Origin: Methanolinea sp. UBA277
GTDB lineage: Archaea; Halobacteriota; Methanomicrobia; Methanomicrobiales; Methanospirillaceae
Direction: 5' to 3'
Assembly: GCA_002499905.1 (NCBI GenBank)
Contig: DANP01000007.1
Span: 227 to 64,226, forward strand
Length of the DNA stretch: 64,000 bases
The position numbers and the translations under genes were made by a program. Below the pieces are notes generated by a model, which had not been told where the DNA came from, ran no database searches, and saw only the letters and a program-made list of their open reading frames with translations. Within the stretch, counting starts at the first letter, position 1, and each line of letters opens with the position of its first letter. This document shows, one piece after another, positions 10,244 through 19,364 of this stretch.

Positions 10244-11293
10244 CTATCCTTCCACCCACCGCGACAGGCTCCCCATCCGCTTGAAGGCCTCGAGCATCGG
10301 GAGTCTGATACCGGACCGCCGGGCGTTGCGGTAGAACCGCCACCGGTCACGGAGCCGTGGTCCGGTCTCCCGGCCCTGTGAAAGCAGGTAGTCCAGGGTT
10401 TCCCGTTCCTTCTTCATCCAGCCGAACCGGGAGAGAACATGGGAAACATACGTTTTCTCATCCAGCCAGGAACCGGCAAGGAGTTTTGCGCATTCAAGGG
10501 AATAGATGATACCTTCCCCGGTGAATGGAGAGACGGTCCCGATCGATTCTCCCACCCCGATGATTTGCTGCATGGTCCCGTCCTCCATTTTCCTGACACT
10601 CACCAGTGGTTGCGAATAGTGGGGTGATGCCACCCTGACCTCACCGGAACAGCTGCAGTGCCTGGTAACGGAATACCTGCCGGAGAGGTTATCGAAGAAC
10701 TGATCCAGGATTTCCCCGTACCGGTCGAACGCCAGCCCTCCGGCCCCGATATGGTACTGGTTCCGGCCGAGGGGAAAGACCCAGATATAGCCGAGCCCCG
10801 GGATCTGGTTTCCATAGACACCCGGTTCGAGAACCCGGCTTCCGCGAGGCTTCACCGTCAGCCGGTACTGCAGTGTCGGCAGGGTGAGATCCGAGGAGCA
10901 GGGCGGCAGGAGGGCACGGGCTATCCCGGTGGCATCCACCACCATATCGTACTCTTCCGCCTCCCGGTCCGTGAACCGGCACTGTGTTATCCGGAGACCG
11001 GACCTGAGATCCCTGATGAGCCGTGGTTTGTCGAGGGTGTACAGGGGGGTCCTCGCAACCAGGCCGTCAAAATTCATGTTGACCATGGGTTCCAGGAGGT
11101 AGTTGTCGAGATCGAGGCCGGCACGATTCAGGAAGCTGCTTGTCGCATCCGGAGCCCCCCACCCGCATGAGCGGTACCCGCACGAGGTGTCATGTTCTCC
11201 ACAATCGTAGACATCCGGGCTGATCCCCATCCCTTCCAGGAGGCGGGCCAGGTATCCCCCGGCGATTCCTGCCCCGACAACCGCAACCTTCAC
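10244..11293 (-). CDS. FAD-dependent oxidoreductase, geranylgeranyl reductase family
   Basis: A 349-residue flavoprotein of the geranylgeranyl reductase family, which saturates isoprenoid chains in archaeal lipids and quinones. The Rossmann motif VAVVGAGIAGGYLARLLEG is at the very N-terminus. A second FAD-contact motif (GVGESIGTVSPFTGEGI) is near residue 260. I chose the GTG at 11293: it follows GGAGG by 5 bases and overlaps the end of the UbiA gene by four bases, a sign of translational coupling. The frame is open further upstream, but that part is a shadow of the UbiA gene. With UbiA it probably makes and saturates a prenylated compound; the acceptor is unknown. Confidence 0.88.
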   Translation of the reverse strand: MKVAVVGAGIAGGYLARLLEGMGISPDVYDCGEHDTSCGYRSCGWGAPDATSSFLNRAGLDLDNYLLEPMVNMNFDGLVARTPLYTLDKPRLIRDLRSGLRITQCRFTDREAEEYDMVVDATGIARALLPPCSSDLTLPTLQYRLTVKPRGSRVLEPGVYGNQIPGLGYIWVFPLGRNQYHIGAGGLAFDRYGEILDQFFDNLSGRYSVTRHCSCSGEVRVASPHYSQPLVSVRKMEDGTMQQIIGVGESIGTVSPFTGEGIIYSLECAKLLAGSWLDEKTYVSHVLSRFGWMKKERETLDYLLSQGRETGPRLRDRWRFYRNARRSGIRLPMLEAFKRMGSLSRWVEG

Positions 11294-12237
11294 AGGATCC
11301 CTCCGAACACCAGCATCACAGCGGACAGTGCGATGGCGTGTACCATGGATGCTCCGACCTGCTGGAGCATCAACCTGTTGGCCTGTGCCTCGAAACCGGG
11401 AAAGACCGAGCATAGTGCCCGGGTGCAGAGCTGGTCGATCCTCGCCCCGAGCATGGTATTGACAGCTGCAATAGCCGCGGTGGTAAGGGCGAGCAGGTAT
11501 GCCAGCCAGATACTGCCGAGTATGAGGGTGAGAGGATAGATCAGGATCACCGTGACCATCATGGTGACAATCCCGTACATGGTGGAATGAGGGAGTAAGG
11601 GATACTTCACCGATGATGTGACCTTCCCCCCGGCCAGGTCGGATGGGGCGTCCCGCCGCATCATTGCAACCCCGAAACAGGTCACGGTCATGCCGTGCAT
11701 GAGAGCCAGGATTAACGCCAGCAGTGAGAGGATGCCTGTTGCAGCATACACGATGGTGACCGTAACCCCTACCACCAGCCACGGAAAAATGTACCATTCG
11801 GTGAACGGATGGTGTCCCAGGGCAATCCGGGGATGGTTGTACCCGTAATCGAAGGAGAAACCGATGAGAAACAGCACCGGGATAAAGATCCGGGAGAGGG
11901 TCAGGTACGCACTCAGGAGAATCGCCGTGGCGGCAACGACCGCTGACATCGTCCGGTACTCACCGACGGTTGCCCAGCCGTATACCAGTGGCCGGTCCCG
12001 GCCGGTCTCCCTGCTCTTCTCTCTCCTGTCAATGTCGAAGTCCATGATGTCGTTCCAGATATGGGCATCGATATGGACCAGGGATGCGGCGACAACGGCT
12101 ACGGCGAAAAGCCCCCATTCTGCCAGGGCAAACCCTGTCTCCCACAGGGTCACTATAAACCCTATCAGGACAGCACACCCGGTGAAGGGGATCAACCCCT
12201 CGATTCGGAGGATATGCCGGAGCGTTCGCGGGTCCAT
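11290..12237 (-). CDS. UbiA family prenyltransferase
   Basis: Integral membrane protein of 315 residues with about eight or nine hydrophobic segments. The UbiA Asp-rich motif is seen as HIWNDIMDFDIDRREKS, where NDxxDxxxD binds the Mg-prenyl diphosphate. A second motif is weaker (GFSFDYGYNHPRIALG). I chose the ATG at 12237, preceded by GGGGGGATAA; an ATG at 12264 is less well placed. The motif differs from the NDYFD form usual in the core digeranylgeranylglyceryl phosphate synthase, so this may be a paralog for another prenyl acceptor. It is coupled by overlap to the flavoprotein downstream. Confidence 0.88.
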   Translation of the reverse strand: MDPRTLRHILRIEGLIPFTGCAVLIGFIVTLWETGFALAEWGLFAVAVVAASLVHIDAHIWNDIMDFDIDRREKSRETGRDRPLVYGWATVGEYRTMSAVVAATAILLSAYLTLSRIFIPVLFLIGFSFDYGYNHPRIALGHHPFTEWYIFPWLVVGVTVTIVYAATGILSLLALILALMHGMTVTCFGVAMMRRDAPSDLAGGKVTSSVKYPLLPHSTMYGIVTMMVTVILIYPLTLILGSIWLAYLLALTTAAIAAVNTMLGARIDQLCTRALCSVFPGFEAQANRLMLQQVGASMVHAIALSAVMLVFGGIL

Positions 12238-12493
12238 GGAATTATCCCCCCGGTTCAGGTGCATCGGAATGGTCGCTCACCGGATCTGGATACTTCACAG
12301 GGAATAAACCGGGCTCATGGAAAAAGACCTCCCGAAGAGCAGAGAAAATATTCCTGTACACGAAGCGGGTCAGGTTCCCGGCAGGTTCCGGATGAACGGT
12401 CAAAAGGCAGTACAGTACCCTCCTGCGAGAGATACCAATTCCGTGACACTCCATCGGCAGGTTATTGCAGGGGGGATATTTAAAGAAGAGGGC

Positions 12494-13330
12494 TCATTCC
12501 TGTCGTCCGGGACAGACCCGGAGAGGGGACAATCCGGGATCCCGGAGGTACTCCAGCACCCTGCCCATGATCTCATCGTTGCGGGGCAGGTTGAAGTGGC
12601 AGTACTGGTAGGGAGTATCTCCAAGCCCCTCCGGACGGAGCGGAAGGATATCAAGGCCGGCACCGGGCAGAAACGAATCGGTGTGGGGAACGATGCCGTC
12701 ACCATGACAGGTCATCTGCCATCCCCGGTCTCCACAGAACTGCCAGGTCCTGCCGGTGAAGGTGGGGAAGAATTCGGGAACGGCGGGACGGTTCTCCGTG
12801 AGGAGAAGGCGGTAGGAAATATCGTTCCGGAGCCCGGTCTCCCGGAGCCGTCCCATGGGACTGCTCCCCGGGCGGAACTCCCGGACGATGCGATCGCTCA
12901 CCGGGTCATACCCGTCGGGAATGAACACTCCGGTGAGGCGCTCGATCATACCCTGGCCATGGTCGGGATCATGGAAGAGTTCGGCGATGGAAGAGCCGTT
13001 GTTCGGTGGCCCGAGGCCGATCAGCAGCCGGACCCGCTCGCGGTGGACCGCCCCGTCCATCACTTCCAGGAGATAGCGGGCAACGACGGTGCCCATGCAG
13101 TGGCACACGAAGTCGAGCGCCCCGTCATACCCTGTCTCGTCCCGCTTATCGCTGATGAATGACCGGAGCCCCGATGCGATATCAGCCAGGGATGGATCAT
13201 CGAGGGTATCATACCCGTAGTTCCAGGCAGAGAAGGATTCCCCGCTAAGAAGAGGATTGAAACGATTCCAGATCCCCGGGTGGCTCTTCCACCCATGGAC
13301 CAGCACAACCGGACACCCCTCTCCGTTCAT
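12494..13330 (-). CDS. Alpha/beta hydrolase (lipase-like) with Cys at the nucleophile elbow
   Basis: Lipase-class alpha/beta hydrolase, 278 residues from the ATG at 13330. The oxyanion motif VVLVHGWKSHPG begins at about residue 6. The nucleophile elbow reads CHCMG instead of GHSMG, putting C78 where Ser is expected. Candidate acid and His are in HGDGIVPHTDSF and YCHFNLPRNDEI near the C-terminus, so a Cys-His-Asp triad is possible. The start is uncertain: the frame extends to ATGs at 13507 and 13534, but the extra N-terminal residues look unstructured and none of the starts has a clear ribosome binding site. No signal peptide is evident. It is divergent from the YkgJ gene. Confidence 0.8.
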   Translation of the reverse strand: MNGEGCPVVLVHGWKSHPGIWNRFNPLLSGESFSAWNYGYDTLDDPSLADIASGLRSFISDKRDETGYDGALDFVCHCMGTVVARYLLEVMDGAVHRERVRLLIGLGPPNNGSSIAELFHDPDHGQGMIERLTGVFIPDGYDPVSDRIVREFRPGSSPMGRLRETGLRNDISYRLLLTENRPAVPEFFPTFTGRTWQFCGDRGWQMTCHGDGIVPHTDSFLPGAGLDILPLRPEGLGDTPYQYCHFNLPRNDEIMGRVLEYLRDPGLSPLRVCPGRQE

Positions 13331-13521
13331 AGCTGAAAACGTCAGCGGGAGAGACCATAGATTCTTCGGGGGTGAGGAGTGCGTGTCGGTCCGCGAGAAA
13401 CAGGCTGAATGATTGGAGAAAAAGCCGGGCGGAACCGGGCGCTCCCGGTGGAACAGGACGGGATTCAGGGGTGCCGTATCCTGCTCCTTAATACCACTGA
13501 TCTGCATAGTTTTCTGCTGGT

Positions 13522-14256
13522 ATGGCGCAGTCACTTCCCGAACCCTTCCGAAGCCTGGTCGTGAGGTGCGGGCAGGAACTCAATGCGCTTCGCGGGTATC
13601 CGGAAGACCGTTTCGCGGATATTATCCAGGAGGTCGGATTTTCCTGCGATCTCTGTACAAGATGCTGCACCCGGGCATTCAACGGCCATGTCCACCTCCT
13701 CGATGACGATGCAGAACGGGTCTACAGCCATGATCCCGCGGCCCTGGAGCCTGCATTCCCCTACGCTTTCTGTGACCTGCACGGGACATTCTACGTATCC
13801 GGATACACCATCCGCTCCCGGCAGGATGCAGCAGGGTCCTGCCTTTTTCTGGAGGATGGACGGTGCCGGATCTACAATGACCGGCCGATGATCTGCAGGG
13901 TGTACCCATTCATGCTGCACCGTGAGCCTGACGGTGAGGGGGTTATCGACTGGCGCCAGATCAGCGGTCTTGACGAACACGGATACTACCATACGCACAT
14001 CCCGCGGGACGAGGCCTTCCGGGTAGCCAGGAAGACCCGGGCGTTTGAGGAAGCGCTTCTCTGCCATGAGATGGCATTCCTCGAATTCATCGGGGACTAT
14101 TTTTCCCGGAACGGTCTGCGCCATGTGCGGAAGGTCTACGATGACCGGATGAGGGAGTATGAACGGGGAGCGGCGGTCCGGGTGATGGTATATTTCCGCG
14201 GCCGGTTCGAACCCTGCGAGGTCTGTCCCGGTCAGGCCGTGAGAATGACGGGATAA
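13522..14256 (+). CDS. YkgJ family Cys-cluster protein (putative metal or Fe-S binding)
   Basis: A 244-residue protein of the YkgJ/UPF0153 zinc- or iron-chelating family. The signature is CDLCTRCCTRAF near residue 38, followed by CLFLEDGRCRIYNDRP and CRVYPF about 80 residues later. Two more Cys (CEVCPG) sit near the C-terminus. Proteins of this family are thought to bind a metal or an Fe-S cluster, and their substrates are mostly unknown. It is divergent from the lipase-like gene and converges, with 8 bases to spare, on the TerB-like gene. Confidence 0.85.
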   Translation: MAQSLPEPFRSLVVRCGQELNALRGYPEDRFADIIQEVGFSCDLCTRCCTRAFNGHVHLLDDDAERVYSHDPAALEPAFPYAFCDLHGTFYVSGYTIRSRQDAAGSCLFLEDGRCRIYNDRPMICRVYPFMLHREPDGEGVIDWRQISGLDEHGYYHTHIPRDEAFRVARKTRAFEEALLCHEMAFLEFIGDYFSRNGLRHVRKVYDDRMREYERGAAVRVMVYFRGRFEPCEVCPGQAVRMTG

Positions 14257-14264
14257 AAAAAAGG

Positions 14265-14681
14265 TCAGGAGAAGACCGAGAAATCGTTCTTCAACGCGAT
14301 GACATCGATGACCGGCTTGAGGGTCTGTTCGGAAATGCCGAACTTCTCCATGTACATCTGGAGGAGCTTCTGCTCATTTCCGGCGAGGATGCCATCGGCC
14401 ATGGCCAGGTCGAGCAGGATGGCTATGGTCGTGAGGCGCTGCTTCTCGTTCAGCACACCAGCCACCTTCTCGACAGTCTCCGGGATCGGGGTCCCCTGGA
14501 TGAATTTCATGGCAGTCTCGACAGTGTTCCGGTCTCCCCGGACGATCTTCTGGAGGTCGAAGAGCTCCTGTTCGTCGATAACGCCGTCTGAAGCAACGAC
14601 GGTTATTGCGGCGGCCACCAGGGCCGATGCCGGGGTGAGCGTCACACTCCTGCTCCCGGTCAGTTTATCAAAGAGTCCCAT
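14265..14681 (-). CDS. TerB-like (tellurite resistance fold) protein
   Basis: A helical protein of 138 residues resembling the TerB/DjlA N-terminal fold. The pattern AAITVVASDGVIDEQELFDL is followed by LDLAMADGILAGNEQKLL: two EF-hand-like acidic turns (SDGVIDEQE and ADGILAGNE) that bind metal in the family. It begins MGLFDKLTG, a possible amphipathic membrane-associating helix. No tellurite genes lie nearby, so the name refers to the fold, not the function. Confidence 0.8.
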   Translation of the reverse strand: MGLFDKLTGSRSVTLTPASALVAAAITVVASDGVIDEQELFDLQKIVRGDRNTVETAMKFIQGTPIPETVEKVAGVLNEKQRLTTIAILLDLAMADGILAGNEQKLLQMYMEKFGISEQTLKPVIDVIALKNDFSVFS

Positions 14682-14862
14682 TATGGTTCACCTGTTATCT
14701 GGTGTTCCTATAGATTGCTCCTGCTTCATTTTGAGGCTTTCTGATGCCAGGGTCTCAATCCCGAGAAGGATAGCCGTGTAGAGAATGACCGCGCTCCGGT
14801 GATGGTGAAAAGCCGCAAGAATGATATGCTGTGGATCCCCATGGCACCTGAGACCGGACAGC

Positions 14863-16401
14863 ATGCCTGAACGACCGTTCCACGACCGAATACGGATGAT
14901 TGAAGAGGTCACCGGCCCCCTCCCGGTGTTCCAGACCGTCCTCCTCCTCACGGACGGTTCGGTGACCACCCTCCTCGAGACCATCTCCGATTCAGATGTC
15001 TGCGTGAAGACCATCTTCCAGAACGTTGTGTCGGCCGGTAGGCAGGTCGCTGAACTCCTCGATATCGGGCCGGGGGATCCGGTGAACCACCGGATCGTGG
15101 AACTGGTGAACTGCGCAACCGGGGAAATCCTGATCTATGCCGTCTCCCACACCCCCCTTGAGCGGCTTGAGCCCGGGTTCAGGGAGGACCTGATGCGTGC
15201 CGACATTCCCATCGGAAAGATCCTGAAAAAGCACCGAATCGAGTCCCGCCGTGAAATTTCGGATATCCGGCTCGTTTCACCGGATCCTGATCTCCGACGC
15301 CGGTTCGGTGCCGGCCCGGAAACCCCGTTCCTGTCGAGAACCTACCGCATCATCAGGAATGACTTGCCGTTCATGGCCATCGAGGAGATGTTCCCGGCCG
15401 CGACACGTTGCCGGGAGCCGCGGATCCGGGTGCGGGCTCCATCCCGCCTTCACCTGGGGTTGATCGACCTCCACGGAGGGCTGGGCCGGGTGGACGGGGG
15501 GATAGGTATCACCCTTGAAATCCCCGACACCGTTCTCGAAGCAGAGCGGAGCCCTGTATGCAGGGTATCCGGGGGTGATGAGGGACAGATCGCACGGGTC
15601 AGGAAGGCAGCAGCGGCGGTCCTCACCCATTTCGGGATCGCGGAAAGTGCGGCATTCACCATCATCCGGACACCCCCGCAGCACTCCGGCCTTGGTGCCG
15701 GAACTGCCCTCTCCCTCGCTGCGGGAAAGGCGGTGTGCGAACTCTATGGAATCACCATTCCGGTGGAAGGACTGTCCGGGATTGTCGGTCGGGGAGGGAC
15801 ATCCGGTATCGGAACGGCTGCCTTCGGTTCCGGCGGGCTGATCATTGATGGCGGTCACAGTTTCGGGGGATACGGCGAAAAAACCGATTTTCGCCCCTCC
15901 TCTGCATCGCCGGGAATCCGGCCCCCTCCGGTCATCGCCCGGCATCCGTTTCCGGATGAATGGCAGGTCGTCCTGGTGGTCCCTACCATCGGAAACCGGG
16001 TGAGCGGAACCGGTGAGCAGCATATCTTCCGGGAGACCTGCCCGGTTCCCCGGGAGGAGGTGCAGGAGATCTGCCACGAAATCGTGATGCGGCTGCTTCC
16101 GGGCATCGTCCGCCACGACCTCGGACTCTTTGCCGCCGCTGTCAACCGGATCCAGGAGATCGGTTTCAAGAAGATCGAAATTTCCCGGCAGACGGCAGTT
16201 GTCCGCGAGCTCCTGCCGGGTCTGCGGGATGCCGGGGCAGCATGCATGGGGATGAGTTCCTTTGGCCCGGCGGTATACGCGATTACCGATAGTGATCCCG
16301 CGGGACTTGAGCAGGCTGCAGCCCGGATCCTTGGAGAGACCCCGCACCTGATGATCAGAACGAAGGGAAATAACCTCGGGGCTTCATGGACATGGCTCTG
16401 A
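14863..16401 (+). CDS. Fusion: chorismate lyase-like (DUF98) domain + beta-RFAP synthase
   Basis: A 512-residue protein with two domains. Residues about 1-185 resemble the archaeal chorismate lyase-like family (LLLTDGSVTTLLE, then IGKILKKHRIESRREI). Residues about 186-512 match beta-ribofuranosylaminobenzene 5'-phosphate synthase of the GHMP kinase superfamily (SRLHLGLIDLHGGLGRVDGG, then the glycine-rich PPQHSGLGAGTALSLAAGKA). The second enzyme joins PRPP to an aromatic acid in the first committed step of tetrahydromethanopterin synthesis. The first would supply 4-hydroxybenzoate from chorismate, so fusion makes metabolic sense. The start is uncertain: ATG at 14863 is chosen, with ATGs at 14821 and 14896 as alternatives. 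Confidence 0.85.
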   Translation: MPERPFHDRIRMIEEVTGPLPVFQTVLLLTDGSVTTLLETISDSDVCVKTIFQNVVSAGRQVAELLDIGPGDPVNHRIVELVNCATGEILIYAVSHTPLERLEPGFREDLMRADIPIGKILKKHRIESRREISDIRLVSPDPDLRRRFGAGPETPFLSRTYRIIRNDLPFMAIEEMFPAATRCREPRIRVRAPSRLHLGLIDLHGGLGRVDGGIGITLEIPDTVLEAERSPVCRVSGGDEGQIARVRKAAAAVLTHFGIAESAAFTIIRTPPQHSGLGAGTALSLAAGKAVCELYGITIPVEGLSGIVGRGGTSGIGTAAFGSGGLIIDGGHSFGGYGEKTDFRPSSASPGIRPPPVIARHPFPDEWQVVLVVPTIGNRVSGTGEQHIFRETCPVPREEVQEICHEIVMRLLPGIVRHDLGLFAAAVNRIQEIGFKKIEISRQTAVVRELLPGLRDAGAACMGMSSFGPAVYAITDSDPAGLEQAAARILGETPHLMIRTKGNNLGASWTWL

Positions 16402-16482
16402 TCCGGCCAGGCCGCGGTGATTTCCGTTTTCCGGCACGTTGTTTGAAGGGTGAGAGAGAACGTACAGTGGTTCTGAACAGCA

Positions 16483-17115
16483 GTGATCCCTGAAATCATC
16501 GAGATGCTGACCCTCGGGTTCCTGATCGGGCTTACCGGGGCGCTCGCACCGGGCCCGACCCTGGTGGCTACCATCAATGCCTCCCTGAAAGGGGGGTGGA
16601 GCATGGGGCCGCGGGTGACGCTCGGCCATGCCGCAGTCGAGATCCTCATGGTCCTCCTCATCATGGCCGGGTTTGCCCTTGTTATCGGAGACCATGCCGT
16701 GCTCATAGGCGGGATTGGGGGACTGGCATTGATCATCTTTGGCATGCTCACCCTCCGGGATGCCCGCTCGGCAGTCCTCCCGCTTACCGGAGAACAGGCG
16801 GAAATCGTGCACCCCGTTCTTGCCGGGGCCGTGACCAGTATCTCCAATCCCTACTTCTGGATCTGGTGGTTTACCGTCGGAAGCGCTCTCATAATCGGGG
16901 CATATACCGGGGGGGTGGTTCTGGTTATCGCGTTCATCGCCGGACACTGGGCCGCGGACCTTGGCTGGTTCACCCTGGTCTCGGTAAGCGTCCATCGTGG
17001 CCGGTTCGTCCTGGGGGAGCGTACCTACCGCTGGATCCTCGGATCATGTGGTCTTTTCCTAATCGTGTTCGGCGGACACTACCTCGCCGGAGTTCTCTTC
17101 CCGGCAGGGGTCTGA
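16483..17115 (+). CDS. LysE/RhtB family membrane exporter
   Basis: Polytopic membrane protein of 210 residues with about six hydrophobic segments, starting at a GTG. The family signature GLTGALAPGPTLVATI is in the first membrane segment, and a second conserved spot SISNPYFWIWW is mid-protein. LysE/RhtB members export amino acids and related small molecules; the substrate is unknown here. It lies between the beta-RFAP synthase fusion and the PHP protein on the same strand, with gaps of 81 and 47 bases. Confidence 0.85.
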   Translation: MIPEIIEMLTLGFLIGLTGALAPGPTLVATINASLKGGWSMGPRVTLGHAAVEILMVLLIMAGFALVIGDHAVLIGGIGGLALIIFGMLTLRDARSAVLPLTGEQAEIVHPVLAGAVTSISNPYFWIWWFTVGSALIIGAYTGGVVLVIAFIAGHWAADLGWFTLVSVSVHRGRFVLGERTYRWILGSCGLFLIVFGGHYLAGVLFPAGV

Positions 17116-17162
17116 GGATACCGGCACGTTCATCGACATCGCCGTCCTGAAAAGAATCAGGC

Positions 17163-18440
17163 ATGGAAGACGAGCGGCCCGCACAAGTGAAGCTCCTTGG
17201 TGAAGCGCTTCCGGCAGCCCGGAGCATGGTCCGCTACCTTTCCGGTTCAGGCTACGCCACCCGCGTCAGCCCTGCCGGATCACTCCGGCGGATGAAGGAA
17301 ACGGTAGAGACTCTCGATATGGTGGCTTCCTCATCCCGCCCGGCAAAACTGGTGCAGCATTTCTGCGCCCATATGGATGCCCATCGCATCCTCTCCCGGT
17401 CCGCTCACCGTGCAGCAGTGGTCCTGAAGGATGGGTTCAGGGTTGACCTGCGGGTGGTAAACGATGCACTGTACGCACCGGTCCTCCGGTATCAGACCGG
17501 ATCGACACGCCATAACCATGCCCTCGAAGAATATGCCGCCGGGCAGGGAATGCTGGTACGGGAACCCGGCCTCATCGACCCGGGAACCGGTCGGCAGGTG
17601 TCTTTCGCTGAAGAGCACGAACTCTTTGAAGCGCTGGGACTCCCGTACATCGAACCGGAACTGAGGGAGGACCGGGGAGAGATCCAGGCTGCAGCGAGGG
17701 GAACCCTCCCGGATCTGGTCAGATACAGCGATATCAGGGGTGATCTCCACGTACACACCCGGTGGAGTGATGGAGCCCACTCGATTTCGGAGTGTGCGGC
17801 CACTGCTGCAGGAATGGGGTTTGACTACATCGTGATCTGCGACCACTCCCGGTCAGCGCAGTTTCCGCACGGACTGGACGCATCGGGAATCCGCGACCAG
17901 ATCAGGGAGATAGAGCACCTGAACCGGGAGCGGAGTGGAATCAGGATTCTTTCCGGTATTGAGGCGGGGATCGATGCCGCAGGAAACCTGGATATTGCCG
18001 GTCCGGTCCTGCAGGATCTCGATGTGGTAATCGCCAGCGTGCACTCCTCGTTCAGAATGTCCCGTGAAGAGATGACCGGGAGAATTACCGGCGCTATGCA
18101 CTGCGATGCAGTTGATATCATCGGGCACCCGACCGGCAGGATTCTTTTAAAGCGACCAGGATACCCCCTCGATTTCGGGCAGGTTCTGAAGACTGCCCGG
18201 GATATGGGGGTATGCCTGGAGATCAACGCCCATCCCCGCCGGCTTGACCTGCCCGACATCCTCTGCCAGGAGGCAAAGGGTTCCGGTGTGATCTTTGCCA
18301 TCGGCTCTGACGCTCACCGAAAGGAAAACCTCTGGTTCACCGATCTCGGTGTGACTGTGGCACGGAGGGGATGGCTGGAGAGCCATGACGTGGCCAACAC
18401 CCTGACCGGTGATGATCTGATCCGGTTGTTCAACCGTTAA
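17163..18440 (+). CDS. PHP-domain phosphoesterase derived from family X DNA polymerase (PolX)
   Basis: A 425-residue protein that aligns with PolX from the palm onward and lacks the N-terminal helix-hairpin-helix region of about 150 residues. The nucleotidyltransferase motif is degenerate: GSLRRMKETVETLD, where PolX has GSxRRxxETxGDxD, so the first catalytic Asp is Thr50. D52 and D95 (in FRVDLRVV) remain. The PHP domain looks intact: DLHVHTRWSDG (H196, H198), CDHS, SGIEAGI, SVHSS, GHPTGR, INAHPRRLDLP and GSDAHR supply the metal ligands. It should act as a metal-dependent phosphoesterase or 3'-5' exonuclease and not as a polymerase. Confidence 0.88.
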   Translation: MEDERPAQVKLLGEALPAARSMVRYLSGSGYATRVSPAGSLRRMKETVETLDMVASSSRPAKLVQHFCAHMDAHRILSRSAHRAAVVLKDGFRVDLRVVNDALYAPVLRYQTGSTRHNHALEEYAAGQGMLVREPGLIDPGTGRQVSFAEEHELFEALGLPYIEPELREDRGEIQAAARGTLPDLVRYSDIRGDLHVHTRWSDGAHSISECAATAAGMGFDYIVICDHSRSAQFPHGLDASGIRDQIREIEHLNRERSGIRILSGIEAGIDAAGNLDIAGPVLQDLDVVIASVHSSFRMSREEMTGRITGAMHCDAVDIIGHPTGRILLKRPGYPLDFGQVLKTARDMGVCLEINAHPRRLDLPDILCQEAKGSGVIFAIGSDAHRKENLWFTDLGVTVARRGWLESHDVANTLTGDDLIRLFNR

Positions 18441-18527
18441 ATGCAGGATATCGGGAACAGGCAGGGCCTTGGTGCCGGGTCACGGCCGAAAATACCCGGA
18501 TGGTTGATCTCACAGCCGGGATGTCTT

Positions 18528-19364
18528 TTATACAAGGGCCTTGTACCAGACATTCATACTCTCCAGTGATCCGCAGATGTGGGTGTTATTGACCAGCCGG
18601 CCGCCGAAACGGTAGCCGGAGTGGGCGAAGATGGCATTCACCGCAGGGGATCCTGCCCGGGCAATGGTATAGGCCATCCGCATCCCCTGCCCGGTCATGG
18701 CCCGCTCCATCATCGAGAGCAGGCGTCGTGCAAGCCCCCTGCCCCGGTGAGCGGGACTGGTTGCAAAATCGGTCATTTCCACGGTCCCGGTCGGAGGATC
18801 CATCTCGGCGGATGCCGCTGCTGCCAGGCCATGATCATGGAATACGGCATAAAACCGGGTGTCATGCTCCATCATGGTGCGAATGTGGGTGGGGTTGTCG
18901 ATAGGGAAAGGATAGCTCGGAAATACACTGGCGTAGAGACGGGCAAGATCCTCTGCGTCACGGCTGTTGCAGGCACGGATGGCGTATCGCGGCGGAAGTG
19001 TGTCGTCTTCAGGATCCATTCCGAGAGCCAGGCAGTGCCCGATGATCTGTTCGTATGTGGGGAGATCCTGCTCTTCCATCCGTTTGAGGGAGAAGAAGCG
19101 GGAGAGAAAGAGACAGTCATCCGGTGCTGGAAAGAATCCCGGAATTCGTGCCTCTTCGATGAAACCCACATCCAGGAACTGTTTCCGTGCCCGTGATGGG
19201 GTTTTTATAACCACTTTGGAGTAGTGGTGCTCTCCTACCAGCGAGTCAAGAGAATGGATCGTCGTTGCAATATCCTGCGATCCAAGTTTGATCACGTACA
19301 CCCGGTCATTACAGGGGCCGTGCTGGATAAGGCTCCCATTGAGCCGGCAGACCGTATCAGCCAT
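18528..19364 (-). CDS. ablB: Beta-lysine N-epsilon-acetyltransferase (GNAT family)
   Basis: Acetylates beta-lysine on the epsilon amino group to give N-epsilon-acetyl-beta-lysine, a compatible solute of salt-stressed methanogens. The 278-residue protein has a C-terminal GNAT domain; the acetyl-CoA loop is seen as [19 protein letters not shown] near residue 210. The ATG at 19364 overlaps the end of ablA by 8 bases and has GGAGAA upstream. The upstream-extended open frame is a shadow of ablA. The ablA neighbour makes the assignment strong. Confidence 0.93.
   Translation of the reverse strand: MADTVCRLNGSLIQHGPCNDRVYVIKLGSQDIATTIHSLDSLVGEHHYSKVVIKTPSRARKQFLDVGFIEEARIPGFFPAPDDCLFLSRFFSLKRMEEQDLPTYEQIIGHCLALGMDPEDDTLPPRYAIRACNSRDAEDLARLYASVFPSYPFPIDNPTHIRTMMEHDTRFYAVFHDHGLAAAASAEMDPPTGTVEMTDFATSPAHRGRGLARRLLSMMERAMTGQGMRMAYTIARAGSPAVNAIFAHSGYRFGGRLVNNTHICGSLESMNVWYKALV

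Noticed and set aside
12317..13162. 281-codon plus-strand frame opposite the lipase-like gene
   Set aside because: The minus strand encodes recognisable alpha/beta hydrolase motifs; this one has none.
14265..14681. A tellurite resistance locus
   Set aside because: Only a TerB-like fold is present; no TerC, TerD or TerA genes are nearby.
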